A DNA stretch of 13,831 nt, taken from the NCBI GenBank assembly GCA_013214445.1, contig JABSPG010000042.1:1-13831 (forward strand). Reading direction: 5' to 3'. A model generated the notes under the pieces. It ran no database searches and was not told the origin of the DNA. It saw nothing but the letters and a program-made list of their open reading frames with translations. Origin of the DNA: Ekhidna sp. Its GTDB lineage: Bacteria > Bacteroidota > Bacteroidia > Cytophagales > Cyclobacteriaceae. Position 1 is the first letter of the stretch; each line of letters opens with the position of its first letter. The position numbers were made by a program, and so were the translations under genes. Shown here in pieces: positions 7,461 to 13,831 of the stretch.

Positions 7461-9038
7461 ATGTACACACTAGATGATCTTAGTGTTATGCTGCTATCAG
7501 AGTTAAAAGAAATAGCAGAGAAACTAGGAGTTAAGAACTACAAAAAACTCACAAAGCAAGACCTCATTTATGCTATCCTTGATCACCAGGCAAGCATGCC
7601 TGAAAGCGAAATAAAGAAAATCAAGAGTGGAGCAGTGAGTGATGCTTCGGAAGAAGCACCTAAAGAAAAGAAAGAAAAGAAGCCAAGGGCTAAAAAAGAT
7701 AGTCCTAAAAAAGAGAAGACTGATTCAAAGAAGGCGGAAGGGAAACCTGAAAAGGAATCTGCAGAGAAGAAAAGCGATAAAAAGCTGGAGGAAAAATCAG
7801 ATAAAAAATCTGACGATGGTAACGAAGAAAGACAGGAGCGAGATAAGCAAAGAGCGGAGCGAGAAGCGGAACGTCAGGAAAAAAGAAGAAAGAAGGAAGC
7901 CTACAACGAAGAAATCAAAGAATTTGATGGAGTTATAGAGAATGAAGGAGTGTTGGAGATCATGCAAGATGGCTATGGATTCTTGAGGTCAAGTGATTAC
8001 CACTATTTAGCCAGCCCCGATGATATCTATGTGTCTCCATCTCAAATAAAGCTCTTCGGTTTAAAGACCGGGGATACTGTAAAAGGGCAGATCAGACCAC
8101 CGAAAGATGGTGAAAAGTACTTTGCGTTGCTTAAGGTAGACACAGTTAATGGAAGAACTACCGAGGAGGTAAGAGACCGAGTAGCATTTGAGTACTTGAC
8201 TCCCCTGTTCCCGCAAGAAAAACTTAATCTGAGCACCAAGCCGGACAATTATTCTACAAGAATCCTGGATTTGTTTTCTCCAATTGGAAAGGGACAAAGA
8301 GGCATGATTGTAGCACAACCTAAAACAGGAAAAACAGTACTTCTGAAAAATGTTGCAAATGCGATAGCAGAAAACCATCCTGAGTGCTATCTGATGGTAC
8401 TGCTGATTGATGAACGCCCTGAGGAGGTGACAGACATGGCAAGATCAGTCAAGGGCGAAGTTGTAGCTTCAACCTTTGATGAGCAAGCTGACAAGCATGT
8501 GAAAGTTTCAAACATGGTATTGGAGAAAGCCAAAAGGATGGTGGAGTGCGGTCATGATGTGGTAATACTTCTTGATTCAATTACCAGACTGGCTCGAGCT
8601 CACAATACAGTGGTTCCTTCTTCTGGTAAGATTCTGTCTGGAGGTGTTGACGCCAACGCACTTCACAAACCAAAGAGATTCTTTGGAGCAGCAAGAAATG
8701 TTGAAAATGGGGGTTCACTTACAATCATAGCAACAGCTTTGATTGAGACAGGCTCGAAGATGGATGAGGTTATTTTTGAAGAATTCAAAGGAACCGGTAA
8801 TATGGAACTTCAGCTTGATAGAAAACTATCTAATAAGCGTGTGTATCCTGCGATCGATGTTCCTGCTTCTGGTACAAGAAGAGAGGATCTGTTGATGGAT
8901 CCTGAAGAGCTGAAACGAGTATGGATTCTTCGTAAGTTTATGTCAGACATGAACAGCATTGAGGCCATGGAATTCCTTCTAAGCAAAATGAAAGGGACAG
9001 CCAACAACGATGAGTTCTTGGTCAGTATGAATGGCTAA
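7461..9038 (+). CDS. rho: transcription termination factor Rho with a large disordered insert
   Basis: Hexameric RNA-dependent ATPase/helicase that terminates transcription and separates transcripts from RNA polymerase. Domains of the 525-residue protein: N-terminal helix bundle 1-45 (MLLSELKEIAEKLG); a highly charged Lys/Glu/Ser/Asp-rich insert about 56-150; an S1/cold-shock-like RNA-binding domain about 153-230 (GVLEIMQDGYGFLRS); and the ATPase core. Walker A is PKTGKT (287-292), Walker B VVILLDS (367-373), the Q-loop region SGGVDANAL (393-401) and the R-loop region KGTGNMEL (443-450). The insert makes it about 100 residues longer than E. coli Rho (419). Such inserts are known in Bacteroidota, and one in Bacteroides has been linked to Rho phase separation. 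The insert changes codon composition (runs of AAA/GAA) but is in frame. The gene ends at its own terminator and is probably monocistronic. Confidence 0.97.
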   Translation: MYTLDDLSVMLLSELKEIAEKLGVKNYKKLTKQDLIYAILDHQASMPESEIKKIKSGAVSDASEEAPKEKKEKKPRAKKDSPKKEKTDSKKAEGKPEKESAEKKSDKKLEEKSDKKSDDGNEERQERDKQRAEREAERQEKRRKKEAYNEEIKEFDGVIENEGVLEIMQDGYGFLRSSDYHYLASPDDIYVSPSQIKLFGLKTGDTVKGQIRPPKDGEKYFALLKVDTVNGRTTEEVRDRVAFEYLTPLFPQEKLNLSTKPDNYSTRILDLFSPIGKGQRGMIVAQPKTGKTVLLKNVANAIAENHPECYLMVLLIDERPEEVTDMARSVKGEVVASTFDEQADKHVKVSNMVLEKAKRMVECGHDVVILLDSITRLARAHNTVVPSSGKILSGGVDANALHKPKRFFGAARNVENGGSLTIIATALIETGSKMDEVIFEEFKGTGNMELQLDRKLSNKRVYPAIDVPASGTRREDLLMDPEELKRVWILRKFMSDMNSIEAMEFLLSKMKGTANNDEFLVSMNG

Positions 9039-9061
9039 TTCATCGAAAGGAAAATTATTTG

Positions 9062-9092
9062 AAGCCAAACCTTTGGGGGTTTGGCTTTTTTT
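9062..9092 (+). terminator. intrinsic terminator of rho
   Basis: A perfect 10-bp stem (AAGCCAAACC at 9062-9071 with GGTTTGGCTT at 9078-9087) encloses a 6-nt loop, and T residues run from 9086 to 9092. It lies 24 bp after the rho stop. It has almost the same design and loop as the hairpin at 10292-10320, with one stem pair changed on both sides (A-T to G-C). Confidence 0.9.
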
Positions 9093-9150
9093 GTTGTTTT
9101 TAGAGTATATAACATTTTGAGAAAGGGTTAATCACAATCATTATAAACTC

Positions 9151-10257
9151 ATGAAAAAACTAATTACGCTATTACTAGTCTCTGTTATTGCAGCGGGATG
9201 CAATTCAGATGAATCTGAGAATCCCAATGGGCAAGATATGACCTCAGCTGAGGTGTCCGCCAGGATCGTTGAAATAGGAAATGCTGCATCCGCTGATATC
9301 TTGAGTATGGTGCAGTCGGAAGGAGTCACTGCTCTTTTGAGCTTAGTCGAACTGTTTGCTGATTTTGATGAATTCTCGAGTAAACCAGATCAACGAAAAT
9401 GGACTAAGGAAAAGCTAGATATCATAACGCGCTATTTCATTACTGGACCAACAGCGAGGGTGACAGATGATGACTTTTCCTTTGATGATATTAAAGGCAT
9501 ATACGAGTGGAATCCTAATTCCGAAGAATTTGAGAGGACTGGAGAAAGCCCGTCATTCATAGTGTTGTTCCCTGCAGAGGGATCTGAAACAAACAATGCT
9601 GCTTTGGAGATCACAGATCTTCAATTTGTTACGTTTAATGAGGTGGATGAGTGGGGAAGTTATCAGGTTACTTTACCAACATCTTTTGATGGATCACTAG
9701 CGGTTGATGAAGTGACTTACATAACATTGACAGCATCCGCAAATTGGCTAGACGATGGTCTCCCTGAGTCAGCATCTGTCGACCTTTTCTTATCACCATT
9801 TAGATTCAATATGAATTTTGATGACTCAAATGCAATAAGTTCTTCGTTGAGTGCCTCGTTGACCAAAGAAGCGACTACTTTGATGGGAGTAGATCTAAAT
9901 GTTGATTTTAATTCTGCTGAAAAAGAAGAACCAGCAAATATTGATGGATTTGTGGAATATGGCGGGTTAAAGCTCTCAGGCAATATTGATATTGCTGGAA
10001 TTGAGTCAGGTTTATATGATGAGTTTGGTGAAATGAAAGATGGTTTTAACCTAAACGATTACATAGATCTTGAAGTATTACTAGACGATGTGAAAGTTGG
10101 GGATATCTTAGTTGAGGAGGACATCATATATATTGTGTATCTGGATGGTGAAAGAGAAATATTAGAGCAACTCTTGGAGTCTATCATTGCTGAAATAGAC
10201 TCTTCTATGGAAGATGTATTTGAGGGAATCAGTAGCAATCAGAACATTGAAGGCTGA
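9151..10257 (+). CDS. lipoprotein of unknown function, first of two tandem paralogues
   Basis: I do not recognise a named family. The 368-residue protein starts with a lipoprotein signal (MKKLITLLLVSVIAAGC, Cys17), followed by acidic residues (NSDESE), resembling the lipoprotein export signal that sends Bacteroidota lipoproteins to the cell surface. The mature protein is acidic and rich in Asp, Glu and Ser, with no further membrane segment. Recognisable blocks are a helical N-terminal part (about 30-95), a GIYEWNPNSEEFERT block (116-130), a FIVLFP strand followed by NNAALEI (136-154), a FNMNFDD block (219-225) and a helical acidic C-terminus (335-360). These blocks recur in the same order in the next gene, so the two are paralogues. 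It lies between two terminator hairpins and so may have its own promoter. No catalytic motif is visible; a structural or binding role is only a guess. Confidence 0.8.
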   Translation: MKKLITLLLVSVIAAGCNSDESENPNGQDMTSAEVSARIVEIGNAASADILSMVQSEGVTALLSLVELFADFDEFSSKPDQRKWTKEKLDIITRYFITGPTARVTDDDFSFDDIKGIYEWNPNSEEFERTGESPSFIVLFPAEGSETNNAALEITDLQFVTFNEVDEWGSYQVTLPTSFDGSLAVDEVTYITLTASANWLDDGLPESASVDLFLSPFRFNMNFDDSNAISSSLSASLTKEATTLMGVDLNVDFNSAEKEEPANIDGFVEYGGLKLSGNIDIAGIESGLYDEFGEMKDGFNLNDYIDLEVLLDDVKVGDILVEEDIIYIVYLDGEREILEQLLESIIAEIDSSMEDVFEGISSNQNIEG

Positions 10258-10291
10258 CGCTGAGTTCTCGCTAGAACAGGAGGATTTTAAG

Positions 10292-10320
10292 AGCCAGACC
10301 TTTAGGGGTCTGGCTTTCTT
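10292..10320 (+). terminator. intrinsic terminator after the first lipoprotein gene
   Basis: A perfect 9-bp stem (AGCCAGACC at 10292-10300 with GGTCTGGCT at 10307-10315), a 6-nt loop and a T-rich tail (TTTCTTTTTG). It lies 34 bp after the stop codon. It closely resembles the rho terminator: same GCCxxACCTTT start, same loop length and a compensated pair change in the stem. Confidence 0.85.
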
Positions 10321-10362
10321 TTTGTGTCTTTAGATAGACTGCAAACCTGAAGAGATACCCCC

Positions 10363-11349
10363 ATGAAAAAGTATTTTTCTGTACTCCTTTTGATCCTTAC
10401 TGCTCTTTCATGTGACGAGACCGATACTGAAGATAATTTGACTTCTGTTGAAAACCCTTTGGAGATAGTAGAGAGCTCAATTATCAATATGATTGGTGAT
10501 ATGACCTCCATTGGCAGCACAAAAGGAGCTCTGGCACTGCGGAGTTTAGCCGATTTAATCGAGTTGGATTTAGAGGAAATTGGCCTAGCTAAAAATGGCC
10601 ATTTGCAGTCATTTATAGTAAAGGCAACTGTTGATAGCGATCCCAATCTTTTGGCGGAGCTTCATGGAACCTATACCTGGGATTTTGATAAGCAAGAATT
10701 TATCAGAACCGAATCAGAGGGATTAATCATACGATTTCCTTCTGGTGCTTCAAGCTTCAATAATTCTGAACTCACAATTAGGGAATTAAGGTCTAGTGGA
10801 TTAAAGCAGGTTAATCTCCCAACATCTATTGAAGCTACTTTGACCGTGGATGGAGAGCAGGTCTCCAAACTCATATTCGAAGTAGAGTGGTCTATGACTG
10901 GTTTACCGGTTTCCTCTTCGATTATTTTCGAGTTGGATCCTTACATTTTTTCCGTCAATTTCGATGACACATTTGATCAGAAATCCTCCCTACTTGCTTC
11001 AATTTCGGAGGCAGAGAGTACGCTGATTGCAGTCGATCTTTCTGTTGAATTTGTTTCAAGTCGAAAAGAAGAGTTTATGGCGTTGAATGGAGGTGTAAAG
11101 TACAAGGACTTCTCTCTAGATGGCAAGATGGACATTGTAAATTTGGAGGAAGAATTTGATCCAAATGACTTCATCGATCTATTGCTCTACCATAATGAAG
11201 AAAAAATTGGACAGCTTGTCTTTCAATTAGATGAAGTTTCTGGTGAATTTATGCCCTTTGTGGAATTCACGGATGGTACTGTGATATCTGTAGATGAACT
11301 CATTGAACCGCTTAAAAATCAAATAGAGATTTTTCTTAAGGGTTTCTAA
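10363..11349 (+). CDS. lipoprotein of unknown function, second tandem paralogue
   Basis: A 328-residue protein with a lipoprotein signal (MKKYFSVLLLILTALSC, Cys17) and an acidic run after the cysteine (DETDTED), again consistent with surface export in Bacteroidota. Shared blocks with the preceding protein include GTYTWDFDKQEFIRT (102-116), IIRFP followed by NNSELTI (122-139), NLPTS (151-155) and FSVNFDDTF (196-204). Also shared is an E/S-rich stretch with TLIAVDLSVEF and SSRKEE (220-237). It is 40 residues shorter, mainly between the N-terminal helices and the YTW block and near the C-terminus. The similarity is clear by eye but diverged, so the duplication is not recent. No terminator is visible in the 7 bp before the convergent dehydrogenase gene. 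Function is unknown. Confidence 0.8.
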   Translation: MKKYFSVLLLILTALSCDETDTEDNLTSVENPLEIVESSIINMIGDMTSIGSTKGALALRSLADLIELDLEEIGLAKNGHLQSFIVKATVDSDPNLLAELHGTYTWDFDKQEFIRTESEGLIIRFPSGASSFNNSELTIRELRSSGLKQVNLPTSIEATLTVDGEQVSKLIFEVEWSMTGLPVSSSIIFELDPYIFSVNFDDTFDQKSSLLASISEAESTLIAVDLSVEFVSSRKEEFMALNGGVKYKDFSLDGKMDIVNLEEEFDPNDFIDLLLYHNEEKIGQLVFQLDEVSGEFMPFVEFTDGTVISVDELIEPLKNQIEIFLKGF

Positions 11350-11356
11350 TTGTCAC

Positions 11357-12568
11357 TTATGAAAATTTCCCATCCACATAGTCTTGCAGATAGCTGTACT
11401 TACTTGTCAGCTTTCCATCCTGAGCTATAGTGGCTCCTTTGATAATGCCTTTTGAATCTCCTTCTAGTAAATGAGGAATTACATTGTTGAGTAATTCATG
11501 TCCGAAGCTTTCTGAAGCATCCCTTGGAAGTTCACAAGGTAAATTATCTACAGCCATTACGGTGATGTTACCTTCGTCTGTAAGCGCTTGCTCCACTAAA
11601 TCATCCGTAGGGTTATAATCATAGATTGGATCATCAATTGTACTGGGTTTTTTAGTAGAAGGAATTGAACCTTCAATATCACAGGTGATGTCCGCTATTA
11701 CTTTGATGTCGAAATCATCTTTGACAATGTCTTGTCTGGTGAAAAGTACGGGGGCTGCAGGATCCCAATAGGCACAAGCAATCAACAGATCTGTTAGGCG
11801 TGCGTATTTCAAAAAATCACTCTCATAAAGTTCCGGGCTTTTGTAGAATTCACTCCTATGAAATTCACCACCATCAATTTTCTTGTTGTAGTCGCGAGAA
11901 TTGAGTTGGGTGAATACGGGGGTGTCAAATCTCTCATTGAGAAAATCATGGGGAGTTACTTTTTGTATTCCAGTGCCTAGTAAAACTTCCATGGCTCCTT
12001 TAGTAACCCTTCCACCTCCGGTTAGGGCTATTTTTATATTTGGTAGCTCAACCTTTGTTAACTCTGTCTTCAGGTCCGCATAGTCGAAGCACTCATGGGC
12101 TTTCCTGAGTGAAAAAAGATTGTATCGCTGGCCGTAGGTCAGCAGCCCATTGTAAGCTCCTACTATCCCGGCCCATCTACCAAAGGCAATTACCCTGTTC
12201 CCATTTTCATTCGTGAGTGTCTCCCAATCTATGAGTCGAATCTTCTTTTCAAGTATCGATTGAAGCAGCCCTCTGTTGTAATCTTGTTTCTTTATCGTAT
12301 GTGAAAAAAAGAAATGAGTTTTCTCTGCCTTTAGCTCAGAAATAGGCACTTCTTTTACACCCAACAGGATGTCGCAATCATCTACAGAATCTACAACCTC
12401 AAGTCCTTGGGCTTTGTAGTCTTCGTCAGAAAAGCACCTAATGTCGCTAGTTTGGATAACTACGTCCACATTGAAATTATCCTTCAATTCTCTTGCTTGC
12501 TTAGGTGTAAGGGGTACTCTTCTGTCAATAGGAACTTTACCTTCTTTGATGATGCCAATCTTTTTCAT
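11357..12568 (-). CDS. saccharopine dehydrogenase (NAD+, L-lysine-forming)-like oxidoreductase
   Basis: A 403-residue NAD(P)-dependent oxidoreductase of the alanine dehydrogenase/saccharopine dehydrogenase superfamily, closest in pattern to fungal LYS1. That enzyme interconverts saccharopine with lysine plus 2-oxoglutarate. The N-terminal domain carries the RRVPLTP substrate motif (16-22), Lys72 in GVKEVP and His90 in FFFSHTIKKQ, matching the catalytic Lys and His pair of LYS1. A Rossmann fold begins at KIALTGGGRVTKGAMEVL (179-196), with glycines 184-186. The C-terminal part contains MAVDNLPCELPRDAS, typical of the group. The size fits a stand-alone enzyme rather than a fusion with lysine-ketoglutarate reductase. 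Upstream on the same strand lies a 62-residue gene only 54 bp away, so cotranscription is likely. The substrate is inferred from homology: a lysine or related amino-acid dehydrogenase activity is likely, the direction is unknown, and another amino acid cannot be excluded. Confidence 0.8.
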   Translation of the reverse strand: MKKIGIIKEGKVPIDRRVPLTPKQARELKDNFNVDVVIQTSDIRCFSDEDYKAQGLEVVDSVDDCDILLGVKEVPISELKAEKTHFFFSHTIKKQDYNRGLLQSILEKKIRLIDWETLTNENGNRVIAFGRWAGIVGAYNGLLTYGQRYNLFSLRKAHECFDYADLKTELTKVELPNIKIALTGGGRVTKGAMEVLLGTGIQKVTPHDFLNERFDTPVFTQLNSRDYNKKIDGGEFHRSEFYKSPELYESDFLKYARLTDLLIACAYWDPAAPVLFTRQDIVKDDFDIKVIADITCDIEGSIPSTKKPSTIDDPIYDYNPTDDLVEQALTDEGNITVMAVDNLPCELPRDASESFGHELLNNVIPHLLEGDSKGIIKGATIAQDGKLTSKYSYLQDYVDGKFS

Positions 12569-12622
12569 TTCTACTGTCCTGCTTTTTTTGTTCTAAGCTG
12601 CCTTCGATAATTAGTGTTCTGA

Positions 12623-12811
12623 TTAGGAGTCTTCCTTCTTGAGGTCATCTAGATCATCACGATCTTTTAGTTTTTTGTCCTCTACGTTCTTGTTGAGAAA
12701 TTTATTCAGTTTCTCAATTGGCATGTTTGATGAAATCTCTCCAAATGAGTCTACACTTAATTCCAGTCCATCCAGATCTTTATGAACACGGGCTTTTTCT
12801 TTTTTTGCCAT
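12623..12811 (-). CDS. small charged conserved-type hypothetical protein
   Basis: A 62-residue protein of unknown function. It is strongly charged, with a basic N-terminus (MAKKEKARVHKD), a middle segment LDGLELSVDSFGEISSNM that looks like a short beta hairpin, a helical PIEKLNKFLNKNVEDKK stretch and an acidic/basic tail (DRDDLDDLKKEDS). There is no signal peptide or transmembrane segment. Its start lies 11 bp after the gltX stop and its end 54 bp before the dehydrogenase start, which supports a real operon gene rather than a chance frame. I have the impression that similar proteins occur in other Bacteroidota but cannot verify it. Confidence 0.7.
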   Translation of the reverse strand: MAKKEKARVHKDLDGLELSVDSFGEISSNMPIEKLNKFLNKNVEDKKLKDRDDLDDLKKEDS

Positions 12812-12822
12812 AATTTTTTTTG

Positions 12823-13737
12823 TTACCTCTTGCTTAACGTTGCAATAGAATTTTTGATTCGGTTTCCAGCTTTGGGCCCTCCTAGAATCTCAATGATGGT
12901 CATCAGGTCTGGACCTGAACCTTGGCCTGTCAATGCTAATCGGAGTGGTTGCATGAACTGACCGGGTTTGAAGCCCTCCCCTTCTAAAGCTTCCCAAAAT
13001 AGCGTTTTTGCTTCATCAGCAGATATCATTTCTTTCTCGTTCAGTTTATCTGCAAAATGGGTAAGAGCTATTGGTGTATCACCTTTCCATTTTTTCTTGA
13101 GAACCTTCTCATCAAAATCTGTAGGATCTATAAGGATTGATAGTGCATTTGATGCAAACTCGCCAGGATAGGTCACCCGTTCTTTCAGCAGATCAATAAG
13201 CTGTAACCCTACTTCTTCAGAGCAATTCAAATTATGATTATCGTTTAGATCGCTAATCAAGCTATCGAGAAAATGACTTGATGAAGTGCTTCTGATGTAT
13301 TGTTGGTTGAACCATTTTGCTTTTTCAAAGTCGAATTTGGTTCCTGCTTTATTGATACGTCTTTCCGAAAACTCCTGGACTAATTCTTCCAAGGAAAAAA
13401 TCTCTTGCTCTGTACCTGGATTCCACCCTAAGAAAGACAAAAAGTTAATCAATGCCTCGGGCAGAAATCCGAGTTCTTTAAAACCTGTCGAAAGCTTTTT
13501 TTCTTCCGGGTCCGTCCAGTCAAGAGGAAATATTGGAAAACCGGCCTTATCTGCTGCTCTTTTGCTCAGCTTACCGTTTCCATCAGGTTTTAAAATCAAA
13601 GGTAGATGAGCGAATTGGGGCATCTCATCTTCCCATCCCAGAAACTGATAAAGTAATACGTGCAGCGGTGCAGATGGCAGCCATTCTTCGCCCCTGATTA
13701 CATGAGTAATCTTCATCAAATGGTCATCTACAATATT
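12823..13737 (-). CDS. gltX: glutamate--tRNA ligase, C-terminal portion only (N-terminus missing or broken)
   Basis: The C-terminal three-fifths of glutamyl-tRNA synthetase, the class I enzyme that charges tRNA-Glu. Family sequence is continuous from NIVDDHLMKITHVIRGEEWL (from 13737) to the stop. It includes the KMSKS-type loop GNGKLSKRAADKAG, the FLSFLGWNPG segment and the anticodon-binding domain, ending in AGNRIKNSIATLSKR. A complete enzyme is about 500 residues and needs an upstream N-terminal domain with the HIGH motif. Here homology stops at 13737 and the frame meets a stop (TAA) at 13749-13747. The next 94 bases match no expected GluRS sequence in any frame, so the lesion is not a simple frameshift. 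Frame use could begin at TTG 13719 or ATG 13716, but such a product would lack the ATP-binding fold. It is either a genuine pseudogene or a chimeric sequence end. It is followed closely by the 62-residue gene. Confidence 0.85.
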   Translation of the reverse strand, partial: NIVDDHLMKITHVIRGEEWLPSAPLHVLLYQFLGWEDEMPQFAHLPLILKPDGNGKLSKRAADKAGFPIFPLDWTDPEEKKLSTGFKELGFLPEALINFLSFLGWNPGTEQEIFSLEELVQEFSERRINKAGTKFDFEKAKWFNQQYIRSTSSSHFLDSLISDLNDNHNLNCSEEVGLQLIDLLKERVTYPGEFASNALSILIDPTDFDEKVLKKKWKGDTPIALTHFADKLNEKEMISADEAKTLFWEALEGEGFKPGQFMQPLRLALTGQGSGPDLMTIIEILGGPKAGNRIKNSIATLSKR

Positions 13738-13831
13738 TTCCGATTTTTAAATCAGTTTTCAATGGTAACCTTAACACTCTCTTTTCATAATAATATGCTT
13801 TGGCCCTTTGAACATTTGACCTTTGAAAGGG
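13738..13831. other. sequence of unknown origin abutting the gltX break
   Basis: These 94 AT-rich bases do not encode the expected GluRS N-terminal region. One plus-strand frame (ATG at 13763, reading MVTLTLSFHNNMLW and on) and one minus-strand frame (from the right edge to a stop near 13726) are both open, but 94 bases are too few to call a gene. A direct repeat CCTTTGAA occurs at 13805-13812 and 13820-13827. No transposon terminal repeat, group II intron domain V or intein splice motif is recognisable. Confidence 0.4.

Noticed and set aside
7639..7938. 99-codon Lys/Arg-rich plus-strand frame inside rho
   Set aside because: It is the +1 frame shadow of the low-complexity insert; its composition follows from AAA/GAA-rich codons and it has no independent signals.
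9093..9119. Possible -33/-7 promoter for the first lipoprotein gene
   Set aside because: TTG is present but the downstream box reads ACATTTTG, lacking the TA of TAnnTTTG at proper spacing; not convincing.
13738..13831. Possible group II intron, intein or insertion sequence end interrupting gltX
   Set aside because: No domain V-like hairpin, splice-site motif, terminal inverted repeat or target duplication is visible in the 94 bases; too little sequence to support any of these.
1..13831. tRNA genes, CRISPR arrays, phage or plasmid functions
   Set aside because: I looked for cloverleaf-type sequences, regularly spaced repeats and integrase, transposase or replication genes; none was recognisable on either strand.

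Overview
The window looks like a chromosomal segment of a member of the Bacteroidota, probably a marine or freshwater Cytophagales-type bacterium. This rests on the protein families and their architecture: a Rho factor with a long lysine/glutamate-rich insert, a carotenoid cluster headed by a cobalamin-binding MerR regulator and an ECF sigma factor, acidic residues after the lipobox cysteine of the lipoproteins, a DUF4286-type protein, and a candidate -33/-7 promoter of the Bacteroidota type. The genus is an inference and cannot be fixed from sequence alone. No tRNA, rRNA, CRISPR array, transposase or integrase was seen.

Region by region: (1) 1-2890, minus strand, is the head of a light-regulated carotenoid cluster: a CarH/LitR-like B12-binding MerR regulator, a 115-bp gap holding a striking repeated operator-like array and a promoter, an ECF sigma factor, and a phytoene desaturase (crtI) that overlaps the sigma gene by 11 bp and runs off the left edge. 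(2) 2978-3726 holds a small DUF4286-type protein (plus) converging on a GNAT acetyltransferase of the spermidine/thialysine type (minus). (3) 3774-7215, minus strand, holds a lipoprotein prolyl oligopeptidase and seryl-tRNA synthetase. (4) 7216-7460 is a divergent intergenic region, followed by rho (plus) with a clean intrinsic terminator. (5) 9151-11349, plus strand, holds two tandem paralogous lipoproteins of unknown function, each preceded by a near-identical terminator hairpin. (6) 11357-13737, minus strand, holds a lysine-type saccharopine dehydrogenase homologue, a 62-residue charged protein and the C-terminal part of glutamyl-tRNA synthetase.

How the genes work together: the clearest functional unit is region 1. 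The regulator would bind adenosylcobalamin, sense light and control the sigma/crtI operon, whose product desaturates phytoene to coloured carotenoids. The remaining genes are mostly housekeeping (serS, rho, gltX) with envelope and metabolic genes between them.

Two anomalies deserve attention. The prolyl oligopeptidase lacks about eight residues directly after its catalytic serine motif. The gltX reading frame stops matching its family abruptly at about 13738 and meets an in-frame stop at 13749, so the catalytic N-terminal half is absent from the adjacent 94 bases. Either could be real biology or an assembly error. No obviously new multi-gene system is visible; the best candidates for something undescribed are the operator array, the altered B12 pocket of the regulator and the duplicated lipoproteins.
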